From: Paraburkholderia tropica | GTDB taxonomy: Bacteria > Pseudomonadota > Gammaproteobacteria > Burkholderiales > Burkholderiaceae | Direction: 5' to 3' | NCBI RefSeq assembly: GCF_914484835.1 | Contig: NZ_CAJZAR010000071.1 | Span: 30,126-94,125, forward strand | Length of the DNA stretch: 64,000 bases | Shown: piece by piece, positions 54,081 through 62,928 of the stretch | How positions within the stretch are numbered: position 1 is the stretch's first letter | How the letters are laid out: each line of letters starts with the position of its first letter | The notes under the pieces: model-generated | What the model saw: the letters and a program-made list of their open reading frames with translations, nothing else | Database searches by the model: none | Told to the model about the DNA's origin: nothing | Made by a program: the position numbers and the translations under genes

Positions 54081-54881
54081 TCAGGCTTCCTTCTTGACGC
54101 GCGTGTACTTCGAGAGGATCGGCACCATTTGCGCGTAGATCTTCGGGTTGCCCGCGACGATTTCGCCGACGTGCAGGAAGTCCGAGTCGCCCGTGTAGTT
54201 GCCGATCAGGCCGCCGGCTTCCGTCACCAGCAGCGCGCCCGCGGCGACGTCCCACGGCTTGAGGCCCTGTTCGAAGAAGCCGTCCATGCGGCCCGCGGCG
54301 ACGTTCGCCAGATCGAGCGCGGCGGCGCCCGGGCGGCGCAGGCCGGCGCAGGCGTTGGTCATCGCGGCGAACAGTTCGCAGTAGCTGTCGAGGCCGTCCT
54401 TTTCGCGGAACGGGAAGCCCGTGCCGATCAGGCCGTCGGCCAGACGGTCGCGGCGGCCCACGCGGATGCGGCGGTCGTTCAGGAACGCGCCACGGCCGCG
54501 CGAGGCGGTGAAGAGGTCGTTGCGGGTCGGGTCATAGACCACGGCCTGCGTGACGATGCCCTTGTGCACGAGCGCGATCGAGACGCAGTAGTACTGGAAG
54601 CCGTGGATGAAGTTCGTGGTGCCGTCGAGCGGATCGATGATCCACTGGTATTCCGACTCGTTGGCCGATTCGCCGGATTCTTCGGCGAGGATCGCGTGAT
54701 CGGGGTAGGCGGTGGTGAGCGTTTCGATGATGGCGGCTTCGGCCGCCTTGTCGACTTCCGTGACGAAATCGTTGTGCTGCTTCTTCGCGACCTGCACGAG
54801 GTCGAGATCGAGCGACGCGCGGTTGATGATCTGTCCGGCGCGGCGCGCGGCCTTGACAGCGATGTTGAGCATGGGATGCAT
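54081..54881 (-). CDS. suhB: inositol-1-monophosphatase family protein SuhB
   Basis: 266 residues. The metal-binding motifs of the family are present: EE at 67-68 (LAEESGES), D83-P-L-D86-G-T (IDPLDGTTNF) and PWDVAAG near residue 217. SuhB also works in rRNA antitermination complexes in E. coli, and its Lys/Arg surface is conserved. Start ATG 54881 has AAGGATCCAGG upstream; an alternative ATG at 54872 is close by. The very long upstream in-frame extension overlaps a non-coding region and is not used. Confidence 0.94.
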   Translation of the reverse strand: MHPMLNIAVKAARRAGQIINRASLDLDLVQVAKKQHNDFVTEVDKAAEAAIIETLTTAYPDHAILAEESGESANESEYQWIIDPLDGTTNFIHGFQYYCVSIALVHKGIVTQAVVYDPTRNDLFTASRGRGAFLNDRRIRVGRRDRLADGLIGTGFPFREKDGLDSYCELFAAMTNACAGLRRPGAAALDLANVAAGRMDGFFEQGLKPWDVAAGALLVTEAGGLIGNYTGDSDFLHVGEIVAGNPKIYAQMVPILSKYTRVKKEA

Positions 54882-55266
54882 GAGCCTGGATCCTTGTTGT
54901 CCGGCGCGCGCATCGGCACGCGCACCGGTGGTGCGAAAGATAAAGCGTCTAACGATTGGACAGGGCGCGGGCCTGGCGGCCGCGGAACCTGTCCCGCCAA
55001 CGGAGACGAATTGAATAAGAACGGGGCGCGGCGGCCTTGCGGGCCCGGTTTTCCGGTCAGTCTGACGGCCGGAAAACGCGCGCGAATCTGGCATTTTACC
55101 CGATTTCCGGTCGGCTTCGGGGGACTTCGGATGGACGGGAAGCGGGTGGTGCTCGGGCGGTGGCGGGGCGGTGCTGGCGGGCTTGCTCCGCGCCGTCCCC
55201 AATAGGCCCGGCGCGCGAGCCGCGCTAACATAGATGCTTCACTGACCACGCCGTACGAGATTCATC
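54882..55266 (+). other. divergent intergenic region between suhB and trmJ (385 bp)
   Basis: No credible gene. TAACAT (55227-55232) is a possible -10 box for trmJ about 35 bases before its start. The sequence is otherwise very GC-rich, with short open frames of Pro/Arg-rich composition on both strands, which I judge to be chance. Confidence 0.4.
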
Positions 55267-56082
55267 TTGGAGCACCCCGATTCACACGCCGCCGATGCGG
55301 CACACGAGCCGCTGCGCGGCGGTTTCACGTCCACGCGTTTCGTGCTGGTCGAGCCCAGCCATCCGGGCAACGTCGGCGCTGCGGCGCGCGCGTTGAAGAC
55401 GATGGGTTTTTCGCGGCTCGTGCTGGTCGCGCCGCGCGTGCCGCAGGTGCACTGCGATCCCGAGGCGATCGCGATGGCCAGCGGTGCCGACGACGTGCTC
55501 GCAGCCGCCCACATCGTCCCCACGCTCGCCGACGCCCTCGCGGGCTCGTCCTGGTCGCTCGCGCTCACGGCGCGCACGCGCGAATACGGGCCGCCGCCGG
55601 CCGCGCCGCGCCACGCGGTGCAGGACGCCTGCCGTCAGGTCGCGCACGGCGACATCGCGCTGGTGTTCGGCAACGAGCGCACCGGCCTGTCGAACGAGGA
55701 CGTCGAGCGCTGCACGGCGCTCGCGCACATTCCCGCCAATCCGGCCTATAGCTCGCTCAACCTCGCGCAGGCCGTGCAGGTGCTGGCCTACGAACTGCGC
55801 CTCGCGTATCTGTCCGAGGACTCGCCGGGCGCCGCGCTGCCGACCGCCGGCACGCCGGACGCGGGCACGCCGCTCGCCACCAGCGACGATATCGAGCGCA
55901 TGTACGTGCATCTGGAAAACGCGCTGATCGCGCTCGATTTTCTCGATCCAGCCAATCCGAAGAAGCTGATGTCGCGTTTGCGGCGTCTGTTCGCGCGTTC
56001 GGGGCTCGAGCGCGAGGAAGTCAACATCGTGCGCGGCATCGCCAAGCACATCCTCCTCAAGAGCAAGGACGGCGCGAAGTAA
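55267..56082 (+). CDS. trmJ: tRNA (cytidine/uridine-2'-O-)-methyltransferase TrmJ
   Basis: 271 residues. A SPOUT methyltransferase: FVLVEPSHPGNVGAAARALKT (motif 1), ALVFGNERTGLSNEDVERC (motif 2) and PANPAYSSLNLAQAVQVLAYE (motif 3) build the trefoil knot. TrmJ methylates the 2'-O of residue 32 in tRNA anticodon loops. The C-terminal helical tail (MSRLRRLFARSGLEREEVNIVRGIAKHI) is typical. The start is TTG 55267; no ATG is near in frame. It is upstream of cysE, as in many proteobacteria where trmJ sits near the isc or cysE genes. Confidence 0.93.
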   Translation: MEHPDSHAADAAHEPLRGGFTSTRFVLVEPSHPGNVGAAARALKTMGFSRLVLVAPRVPQVHCDPEAIAMASGADDVLAAAHIVPTLADALAGSSWSLALTARTREYGPPPAAPRHAVQDACRQVAHGDIALVFGNERTGLSNEDVERCTALAHIPANPAYSSLNLAQAVQVLAYELRLAYLSEDSPGAALPTAGTPDAGTPLATSDDIERMYVHLENALIALDFLDPANPKKLMSRLRRLFARSGLEREEVNIVRGIAKHILLKSKDGAK

Positions 56083-56142
56083 GCGTCGCGGCTCCGACCT
56101 TGATGGCCGCGTGGACTTGCCAGGCCACGCGCGCCTTTGGCC

Positions 56143-56148
56143 TACAAT
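56143..56148 (+). promoter_or_regulatory. cysE -10 box candidate
   Basis: TACAAT with TTGCCA (56117-56122) 20 bases upstream. If real, it gives cysE a leader of about 190 bases. Confidence 0.35.
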
Positions 56149-56342
56149 CGACTGCACATCACAAGCAAATCAGCGTGGCTGCTAAGGGATTGCCGAGGGA
56201 TCGCGAGGCGGAATCGTCCGCCATCGACCGCGATTTCCTGCGTATCCCGAGTTTCCCGACGCCACGCGCGAGCCGTGCGCGCCCCGAGTGGGCGACGCGC
56301 GGCCGATTCCCCTGTTCCTCACGTTCGAAGCGTGTGAAAGCC

Positions 56343-57170
56343 ATGTTCAAGAGACTTCGCGAAGATATCGCCACGATCCGCGAGCGCGATCCCGCCGCTC
56401 GCAGCGCCTGGGAAGTCCTCACCTGTTATCCGGGGCTGCACGCGCTCGTGCTGCATCGTTTCGCGCATGCCTGCTGGCTCGCGAAGCGCCGCTGGCTCGC
56501 GCGTTACGTCTCGCAACTCGCGCGCTTTCTCACCGGCATCGAGATCCATCCGGGCGCGACCATCGGCCGGCGCGTGTTCATCGATCACGGCATGGGCGTC
56601 GTGATCGGCGAGACGGCGGAAGTCGGCGACGATTGCACGATCTATCAGGGCGTGACGCTCGGCGGCACGTCGCTGACGCGGGGCGCCAAGCGTCACCCGA
56701 CGCTCGGCGCGGGCGTGATCGTGGGCGCGGGCGCGAAGGTGCTCGGCGGCTTCACGGTGGGCGCGCAAGCCAAGATCGGCTCGAATGCCGTGGTCGTGAA
56801 GCCGGTGCCCGAAGGCGCGACGGCGGTGGGGAATCCGGCGCGTATCGTCGCGCCCGCGAAGACGCCGCCGCAGCAGGCGAAGGCCGCATCCGCGCGCGAG
56901 GGCTTCTGCGCGTACGGCATTTCGCCGAACGCCGACGATCCGGTGTCGCTGGCCATTCACGGCCTGATCGATCACGCGGCGACGCAGACGCAACGCGTCG
57001 ATGCGATCGTGGTCGCGCTCGAACGGCTGGGCGCGCGTCTCGAAGCGCTGCATGGCGCGGATGCCGCGCTCGCGGAATTGCGCCGTCTTTCGGCGGGGTT
57101 CGAAGGCGGCGCGGCGGCGCGTGAGGGTGAGCAGGCGCAGGCGCGCGATGAGGCTGCGGCGCGGGTTTGA
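56343..57170 (+). CDS. cysE: serine O-acetyltransferase
   Basis: 275 residues. CysE acetylates serine for cysteine synthesis. The N-terminal helical part (MFKRLREDIATIRERDPAARSAWEVLTCYPG) is followed by hexapeptide beta-helix turns (IHPGATIGRRVFIDHGMGVVIGETAEVGDD) with the catalytic His in DHGMG. The epsilon-type short start, LRED, resembles the EpsC-like CysE of beta-proteobacteria. The last 80 residues are beyond the usual length and Ala/Arg-rich. ATG 56343 is used because the family starts there; the frame is open further upstream but without support. Confidence 0.94.
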   Translation: MFKRLREDIATIRERDPAARSAWEVLTCYPGLHALVLHRFAHACWLAKRRWLARYVSQLARFLTGIEIHPGATIGRRVFIDHGMGVVIGETAEVGDDCTIYQGVTLGGTSLTRGAKRHPTLGAGVIVGAGAKVLGGFTVGAQAKIGSNAVVVKPVPEGATAVGNPARIVAPAKTPPQQAKAASAREGFCAYGISPNADDPVSLAIHGLIDHAATQTQRVDAIVVALERLGARLEALHGADAALAELRRLSAGFEGGAAAREGEQAQARDEAAARV

Positions 57171-57207
57171 GCGCGTAGCACCTGATACGTTCATCACGCG
57201 TCGTAAG

Positions 57208-57240
57208 GTAAAACAGCCGCTTCAAGCGGCTGTTTTTATT
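57208..57240 (+). terminator. terminator between cysE and lpxH
   Basis: AAAACAGCCGCTT/AAGCGGCTGTTTTT hairpin with T-rich downstream sequence; A-tract on the other side suits the convergent lpxH as well. Confidence 0.85.
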
Positions 57241-57270
57241 TTCGGTCTGATGTACCGAGCCCCGCGCCCC

Positions 57271-58068
57271 TCAATCGAGCGGCAACATCCTGAACCCTTC
57301 GGCGTCCACGCGCAACAATCCGCCGCGCGGCTTGCCGTGATCGAGATCCCAGTCGGGCAGCACCCAGCGTGTGCCGCCGGGTTCCTGATGACGCGCGGGC
57401 CGGTGCGTATGCCCGTGAATGATCGTGTTCGCACGGGCGCGCTTGAACAACGCCGCGACGCCTTTCGCCGTCACATCGTATTTCGGCAGCGACGGCCCGT
57501 CGCGACGTTCCTCGCTCGCGCGTCGCGCGCGTTCGGCGAGTGCGATGCGCCAGCGGTACGGCCACGCGAGAAACAGCAGTTGCGGCAGCCGGTTGCGCGC
57601 GAATTTGCGGAAGAACTGATAGCCGCGGTCGTCGGTGCACATGGCGTCGCCGTGCGCGAGCGCGATGCGCGTGCCGAACGCGGTGATCGCGATGGGGTCG
57701 GGCAGCCAGATCGCGCCCGCCGCTTTCATGAAGCGTTTGCCCATCAGGAAGTCGCGATTCCCGTGCATGATGTACAGCGCGATGCCGCGCTCGGAGAGCG
57801 TGTGCATCAACGCGGCCATGCGCGCGAAAAACGGATTGGCGAGCATGTCGTCGCCGATCCAGTATTCGAAGAGGTCGCCGAGTATGAACACCGAGTCGGC
57901 CTGATCGGCCGTCACGTGGATGAAGTGTTCGAACGCGGCGACCGTGTGCGGAATCGCTTCATTCAGATGCAGGTCCGAGATGAAGAGAAACGGGCGCGCC
58001 GCATGAGGGCGCTTGCCCTCGCCGGGCACGCCCGCGGCGGCGTGTCTGAGTGCCTTGTCCTGCAGCAT
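57271..58068 (-). CDS. lpxH: UDP-2,3-diacylglucosamine diphosphatase LpxH
   Basis: 265 residues. A calcineurin-like phosphoesterase of lipid A synthesis that cleaves UDP-diacylglucosamine to lipid X. Metal-binding motifs are complete: Asp32 and His34 in ISDLHL, Asp65 in LGDLFEYW, HGNRDF (Asn104), AHGD and IHGHTHRP. The helical lid with WPYRWRIALAERARRAS is typical. The N-terminal 25 residues are longer than usual. Gene order ppiA-ppiB-lpxH is shared with related bacteria, and E. coli also has ppiB next to lpxH. Confidence 0.94.
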   Translation of the reverse strand: MLQDKALRHAAAGVPGEGKRPHAARPFLFISDLHLNEAIPHTVAAFEHFIHVTADQADSVFILGDLFEYWIGDDMLANPFFARMAALMHTLSERGIALYIMHGNRDFLMGKRFMKAAGAIWLPDPIAITAFGTRIALAHGDAMCTDDRGYQFFRKFARNRLPQLLFLAWPYRWRIALAERARRASEERRDGPSLPKYDVTAKGVAALFKRARANTIIHGHTHRPARHQEPGGTRWVLPDWDLDHGKPRGGLLRVDAEGFRMLPLD

Positions 58069-58092
58069 CGATGAAGCGAGCGCCCTGTTGCG

Positions 58093-58587
58093 TTATTCGA
58101 CGACGACAGCCTTCTCGATCACGACGTCGTCGACCGGCACGTCCTGATGGAAGCCCTTCGAGCCCGTCTTGACCGACTTGATCTTCTCGACCACGTCCAG
58201 GCCGTCGACGACCTTGCCGAACACGGCGTAGCCCCAGCCTTGCGGCGTCGGCGACGAGTGGTTCAGGAAGTCGTTGTCGGCGACGTTGATGAAGAATTGC
58301 GCCGACGCCGAATGCGGGTCGTTGGTGCGTGCCATCGCGATCGAGCCGCGCACGTTCTTCAGACCGTTGTTCGCTTCGTTTTCGATCGGCGCTTCGGTCG
58401 GCTTCTGCTTCATGCCGGCTTCGAAACCGCCGCCCTGGATCATGAAGCCGTCGATGACGCGGTGGAACACCGTGCCGTTGTAGTGGCCGCTGTTCACGTA
58501 GTTAAGGAAGTTAGCGACCGTCTTCGGCGCCTTTTCGGCGTTCAGTTCGAGCTTGATGACGCCGTGGTTCGTATGCAGTTCGACCAT
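58093..58587 (-). CDS. ppiB: cyclophilin-type peptidyl-prolyl isomerase, cytoplasmic (PpiB)
   Basis: 164 residues. All cyclophilin blocks are present: FHRVIDGFMIQGGGF, GSIAMARTNDPHSASAQFFINV and WGYAVFGKVVDG. No signal peptide, so it acts in the cytoplasm. The ATG has AAAGGATTCC upstream. It lies between ppiA and lpxH on the same strand and is probably in one operon with lpxH (24 bases apart). Confidence 0.96.
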   Translation of the reverse strand: MVELHTNHGVIKLELNAEKAPKTVANFLNYVNSGHYNGTVFHRVIDGFMIQGGGFEAGMKQKPTEAPIENEANNGLKNVRGSIAMARTNDPHSASAQFFINVADNDFLNHSSPTPQGWGYAVFGKVVDGLDVVEKIKSVKTGSKGFHQDVPVDDVVIEKAVVVE

Positions 58588-58726
58588 GATGGAATCCTTT
58601 GCCTATGGGTGCCTGAGTGTGTCTGAGGCGGGGGGGTGAAAGGGCGGTGCGGTTTCGGCACGAGGCGAGGCGTTTGCCTTCGCGTGTGCCGGCGCCGCGC
58701 CGCGCGACGAATGGTGGGGTGTGAGC

Positions 58727-59308
58727 TTACTTGCCGACCACGGTGGCCGACTGGATCACGACGTTCGTTTGCGGCACGTCGGACATCGGGCCGCGCGAAG
58801 TGGTGGGCGTCGCTTCGATCTTCTTCACGACGTCGAGACCCTGCGTGACCTTGCCGAACACCGCGTAGCCGTTGCCGTCCGGGTTCGGATAGTCGAGGTT
58901 GGCGTTATCCACGGTGTTGATGAAGAACTGCGCCGTCGCCGAATTCGGGTCGCTCGTGCGCGCCATCGCGAGCATGCCGGTGGTGTTCTTCAGGCCGTTC
59001 TTGCTTTCGAGCGGAATCGGCGCGCGCGTGGGCTTCTCGACGAAGCTCGTGGTGTAGCCGCCGCCCTGGATCATGAAGCCGCGGATCACGCGATGGAAGA
59101 TCGTGCCGTTGTACTGGCCGGACTTCACGTACTGGAGGAAGTTGTCGACGGTCTTGGGCGCCTTCTCGGGATAGAGTTCGACGCGAATGTCGCCATCACT
59201 GGTCTTGAAGAGCACCTGCGGATGCGCGGCTTGCGGGCCGTTCTGCGCAAAGGCGGGTGCGTTCGCGATCAGGGCGGCGCTGCCGAGCGCCAACATCAAC
59301 CATTTCAT
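58727..59308 (-). CDS. ppiA: cyclophilin-type peptidyl-prolyl isomerase, periplasmic (PpiA)
   Basis: 193 residues with a signal peptide (MKWLMLALGSAALIANAPAF) and probable cleavage after Ala21, so it folds proteins in the periplasm. Cyclophilin motifs: FHRVIRGFMIQGGGY, GMLAMARTSDPNSATAQFFINT and GYAVFGKVTQGLDV. It is a paralogue of the adjacent ppiB and probably arose by duplication. GAGGAT precedes the ATG. Confidence 0.95.
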   Translation of the reverse strand: MKWLMLALGSAALIANAPAFAQNGPQAAHPQVLFKTSDGDIRVELYPEKAPKTVDNFLQYVKSGQYNGTIFHRVIRGFMIQGGGYTTSFVEKPTRAPIPLESKNGLKNTTGMLAMARTSDPNSATAQFFINTVDNANLDYPNPDGNGYAVFGKVTQGLDVVKKIEATPTTSRGPMSDVPQTNVVIQSATVVGK

Positions 59309-59371
59309 GAGTATCCTCGGAAGTGCGGGGAAAAACGTGTCGCAGTCACGCCGCGCGCGGCGTGCTGCGGC

Positions 59372-60076
59372 TTAGTTCGATGGCGCCACGAACGGCGGCA
59401 TCGCGAGCGACCCGGTCGGGCCGCCGAACTGGATCACCGGATTGTCGAGCATCGGGCCCACGTGCTTGCTCGTGGCCGTCTCCGATGCGCCGGATTCGCC
59501 CTTGGCCTTCTTCGACTTCGGCGGATTGACGATCTTCTCGATGTCGGCGAGACGCTGCTGCGTGGGGCCGCTCGTATGGCCGAGCGTGCTCGCGCGGCGG
59601 TACGAGGCGTCGGCCAGACGCAGGTACAGGTCGCCGAGATTCTCCCACGCGAGGCTGTACGACGGATTCGCCTTGGTGGCCGTTTCCAGCGCGATGCGGG
59701 CTTCGTCGTAACGGCCGTGCTTCGCGTAGAGCGCCGCGAGATTGTTATAGGGCTCGGGCAGTTCCGGGTAGGTCTGCGTGAGTTCGGTGAAGGCCTCGAT
59801 GGCGTCGTCGTCGCGGCCAAGACGCGCGAGGATGGTCGCGCGCTTGAACTTCGCCTGCACGTCGCGCGGGTTCGACTTGATGCGCGCGTCGAGCTCGTTC
59901 AGCGCCGTGGCCCAGTCGTGCTGGCCGATGGCGGAGTCCGCGGCAGGCGTGCCGTCGGCCGTAGCGGGCGGTGCCGCATGCGCGGCGGACAGGCCGCCGA
60001 GAACGAAACCGAGGCTCGCGAGAGCCGCCGCCGCAAAGGTCGCAGCGCGAGGCGCGCGGCCGCTGGAAGATTTCAT
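59372..60076 (-). CDS. exported TPR-repeat protein
   Basis: 234 residues. The N-terminal region is a signal peptide (RAATFAAAALASLGFVLGGL, probable cleavage near residue 34). At least three tetratricopeptide repeats follow (DWATALNELDARIKSNP; DDAIEAFTELTQTYPELPEPYNNLA; DEARIALETATKANPSYSLAWENLG). The rest is polar and ends GSLAMPPFVAPSN. TPR proteins act as scaffolds; a link to the PPIases nearby is possible but not shown. ATG 60076 is used since the extended frame upstream runs into non-coding sequence. Confidence 0.85.
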   Translation of the reverse strand: MKSSSGRAPRAATFAAAALASLGFVLGGLSAAHAAPPATADGTPAADSAIGQHDWATALNELDARIKSNPRDVQAKFKRATILARLGRDDDAIEAFTELTQTYPELPEPYNNLAALYAKHGRYDEARIALETATKANPSYSLAWENLGDLYLRLADASYRRASTLGHTSGPTQQRLADIEKIVNPPKSKKAKGESGASETATSKHVGPMLDNPVIQFGGPTGSLAMPPFVAPSN

Positions 60077-60451
60077 AGGGTGAGGTCGCGGTGTTATACT
60101 CCGAGCCATTCTAACAAAAGGTCTGTGCGTTTTCGTCGCGTGAAATCGCTGCGCCCGATTCGGCGCCGGTTCCAGCTGGTTACGGCCAGTTCCGGGGCGG
60201 TTGCATGAAGGGGTTGCGTGCCAACATCGCGAATGGGAACGCAAGCGTCGTGCAAGCGTCGCCGCCACGCAAAATCGCTCGCGACGCTGCGCTGAACGCC
60301 AGGCTTTCTTTCGCCACTCGTGGTCGTCTCCGCCCTGATGACTGATTGAGCGCGACTGTACGCAGCTCCAGGAGCGCGGTGCTTCGCATGCCCCGCTCGC
60401 TGCTGTCGGCGCCACCGCGGATTTCTTTCGACCCACGTATCCATCGTCTTT
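60077..60451 (+). promoter_or_regulatory. divergent region between the TPR gene and cysS (375 bp)
   Basis: On the minus strand a -10-like TATAAC (60093-60098) is the probable promoter of the TPR gene. For cysS I see no clear promoter boxes and no ribosome site directly before its ATG. No gene is supported in this region; open frames are Arg/Ser-rich and unlike coding sequence. Confidence 0.45.
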
Positions 60452-61849
60452 ATGGAATCACTGCGCATCTACAACACGCTCGCGCGTGACAAGCAAAATT
60501 TCGTGCCACTCGAGCCCGGCGTCGTACGCATGTACGTCTGCGGCATGACGGTGTACGACTATTGTCACGTTGGCCACGCGCGTGTGATGGTGGTGTTCGA
60601 CGTCGTGCAGCGCTGGCTGCGCACGCTCGGTTACAACGTGACCTATGTGCGCAACATCACCGACATCGACGACAAGATCATTCGCCGCGCGGTGGAAAAC
60701 GGCGAAACCATCAAGCAGCTCACCGACCGTTTCATCGACGCGCTGCATGAAGACGCAGACGCGCTCGGCGTCGCGCGTCCCGATCACGAGCCGCGCGCGA
60801 CGCAGTACATTCCGCAGATGCTCGACATGATCGGCATGCTGGAAAAGAACGGCTACGCGTATCAAGGTTCGGACGGCGACGTGAACTACGCGGTGCGCAA
60901 GTTCGCGCACTACGGCGCGCTCTCGGGCAAGTCGATCGAAGACCTGCGCGCGGGCGAGCGTGTGGCGGCGAACGATGCCAAGCAGGATCCGCTTGACTTC
61001 GTACTGTGGAAACAGGCAAAACCAGAGGAGCCGGCGGACACGAGCTGGGACTCGAAATACGGCCGTGGCCGTCCGGGCTGGCATATCGAATGTTCGGCGA
61101 TGGGCTGCACGCTGCTCGGCGATCATTTCGACATTCATGGCGGCGGGCAGGATCTGCAGTTCCCGCACCACGAAAACGAAATCGCGCAGAGCGAAGGCGC
61201 GACGGGCGAGAAGTTCGTCAACTACTGGATGCACAACGGTTTCGTGCAGATCGACAACGAGAAGATGTCGAAGTCGCTTGGCAACTTCTTCACGATCCGC
61301 GAAGTGCTCGCGAAGTACGACGCCGAAGTGGTGCGCTTTTTCATGGCGCGCGCGCATTACCGCTCGCCGCTGAATTACAGCGACGTGCATCTCGACGACG
61401 CCCGCAATGCGCTCACGCGTCTGTACACGGCGCTCAAGGATGTCACGCCGGATGCCGGCGAGCTCGACTGGAACGAGGCGTACGCGCAGCGTTTCCGTAC
61501 CGCGATGAACGACGACTTCAATACGCCGGTCGCCATCTCGGTGCTGTTCGAACTCGCGACGGAAGTGAACCGCACGCGCGACGTGGTGCTGGCGCGTCAG
61601 TTGCAGCGTCTGGGCCGCGTGCTCGGCGTGCTCGTGCGCGAACCGCGCGCGTTCCTGCAGCAGGCTGCGGGCGCGCAGGACGCGGGCGCGCTCGACGTGT
61701 CGGCGATCGAGGCGAAGATTGCCGCGCGCGTCGCCGCGAAGCAGGCAAAACAGTATGCGGAGGCGGACCGGATCCGGGCCGAACTGCTCGATGCCGGTGT
61801 TGCGCTCGAAGACAAACCGGGCGGATTGACCGAGTGGCGCCGCGTTTGA
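60452..61849 (+). CDS. cysS: cysteinyl-tRNA synthetase
   Basis: 465 residues; class I synthetase. The zinc-binding Cys30 is in YVCGMTVYD, HVGH (39-42) is the HIGH motif and KMSKS is exact at 271-275. The zinc site is completed by the later Cys/His (GWHIECSAMGCTLLGDHFDIHGGG). The C-terminal DALR-type domain is present. It has an unusual lack of ribosome site before the ATG. In this genome it is the only aminoacyl-tRNA synthetase for Cys in view. Confidence 0.97.
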   Translation: MESLRIYNTLARDKQNFVPLEPGVVRMYVCGMTVYDYCHVGHARVMVVFDVVQRWLRTLGYNVTYVRNITDIDDKIIRRAVENGETIKQLTDRFIDALHEDADALGVARPDHEPRATQYIPQMLDMIGMLEKNGYAYQGSDGDVNYAVRKFAHYGALSGKSIEDLRAGERVAANDAKQDPLDFVLWKQAKPEEPADTSWDSKYGRGRPGWHIECSAMGCTLLGDHFDIHGGGQDLQFPHHENEIAQSEGATGEKFVNYWMHNGFVQIDNEKMSKSLGNFFTIREVLAKYDAEVVRFFMARAHYRSPLNYSDVHLDDARNALTRLYTALKDVTPDAGELDWNEAYAQRFRTAMNDDFNTPVAISVLFELATEVNRTRDVVLARQLQRLGRVLGVLVREPRAFLQQAAGAQDAGALDVSAIEAKIAARVAAKQAKQYAEADRIRAELLDAGVALEDKPGGLTEWRRV

Positions 61850-61896
61850 GCGGGCTGTCCAGTTTCCACTGATCGATTCGCGAGGCAGGAGGCAGG

Positions 61897-62805
61897 ATGG
61901 CAACGGCCACGAAGACGCAGGCCAGGCGGTCTGCGTCGCTTACGGGCGCGGCAGGCGATGCGGCGAAACGCGCCGCGCGCGGCGCCCAGAAACAGCAGGA
62001 AGCCGACGCCGTGAAGGCGGACGGCGTCAAGAAGCGCGCGCTCAACGGCGCGGCGCAGGAAGGTGCGGGCAAAACGCGCGCGAAGGTCAACGGCGCTGCC
62101 GATAGCATCGGCGCGATGCCGGCCGCGTCGCCCGAAGGCGCGCATGGCGACGCTGCGGATGCAGCGGCTGCGCCGTCGCGCGGCGTCGAGGCCGACGTGG
62201 TGCGCCCCGACTATTGGGACAAGGCCTGCGCGGACCTCGTCAAGCGCGACCGCATCCTCAAGAAACTCATTCCGAAATTCGGCCCCGTGCATCTGATGAG
62301 CAGCGACGATCCGTTCGTCACGCTCGCGCGCTCGGTGGTCGGTCAGCAGATTTCGACGGCCGCGGCGCAGGCGCTGTGGCAGAAGGTCGAGGCCGCGTGT
62401 CCGAAGCTCGTGCCGCAGCAGTTCATCAAGCTCGGCCACGAAAAACTCGCGGCGTGCGGACTGTCCAAGCGCAAGACGGAGTACATCCTCGATCTCGCGC
62501 AGCACTTCGTGTCCGGCGCGCTGCACGTCGGCAAGTGGACCACGATGGACGACGAGGACGTGATCGCCGAACTCACGGCCATCCGCGGCATTGGCCGCTG
62601 GACCGCTGAGATGTTCCTGATCTTCAATCTCGCGCGTCCGAACGTGCTGCCGCTCGACGATCTCGGTCTGATTCAGGCGATCAGCGTCAACTACTTCAGC
62701 GGCGAGCCCGTCACGCGCAGCGAAGCGCGTGAAGTGGCGGCCAACTGGGAGCCGTGGCGTACCGTCGCAACCTGGTATATGTGGCGCAGTCTCGAGCCTT
62801 CGTAA
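61897..62805 (+). CDS. DNA-3-methyladenine glycosylase II-like (HhH-GPD)
   Basis: 302 residues. The HhH-GPD DNA glycosylase fold begins at about residue 108 (PDYWDKACADLVKRDRILKKLIPKFG). The helix-hairpin-helix is LTAIRGIGRWTAEMFLIF and the catalytic Asp follows in LPLDDLGL; SVVGQQISTAAA is the family-typical block. Such enzymes excise alkylated adenine. The first about 105 residues are a low-complexity Ala/Arg/Gly/Lys-rich extension with no domain, perhaps a nucleic-acid-binding arm. Excellent ribosome site AGGAGGCAGG before the ATG. It is 47 bases after cysS. Confidence 0.87.
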   Translation: MATATKTQARRSASLTGAAGDAAKRAARGAQKQQEADAVKADGVKKRALNGAAQEGAGKTRAKVNGAADSIGAMPAASPEGAHGDAADAAAAPSRGVEADVVRPDYWDKACADLVKRDRILKKLIPKFGPVHLMSSDDPFVTLARSVVGQQISTAAAQALWQKVEAACPKLVPQQFIKLGHEKLAACGLSKRKTEYILDLAQHFVSGALHVGKWTTMDDEDVIAELTAIRGIGRWTAEMFLIFNLARPNVLPLDDLGLIQAISVNYFSGEPVTRSEAREVAANWEPWRTVATWYMWRSLEPS

Positions 62806-62893
62806 GCCCGGGGCGATCGGGCGGGGCGCCGCGCGCGGGGTGCGCGGCAGTTCCGTCCCCGATTTGATTCGTCCTGGTTTCTTCAGCTTTATC

Positions 62894-62916
62894 CTATCGT
62901 TATAAGAATTCGATAG
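62894..62916 (+). promoter_or_regulatory. AT-rich dyad upstream of accA (possible operator)
   Basis: CTATCG-N11-CGATAG, a perfect six-base inverted repeat centred about 85 bases before accA and about 45 bases before the -10 box. Half-sites ATC and GAT with this spacing resemble the T-N11-A pattern of LysR-type sites, but no regulator is known from the sequence. Confidence 0.35.
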
Positions 62917-62928
62917 TTCTGCGCCGAT

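Noticed and set aside
54882..55202. An N-terminal extension of suhB of 107 residues
   Set aside because: It is Pro/Arg-rich, not found in the family, and the ATG at 54881 has a good ribosome site and matches the usual start.
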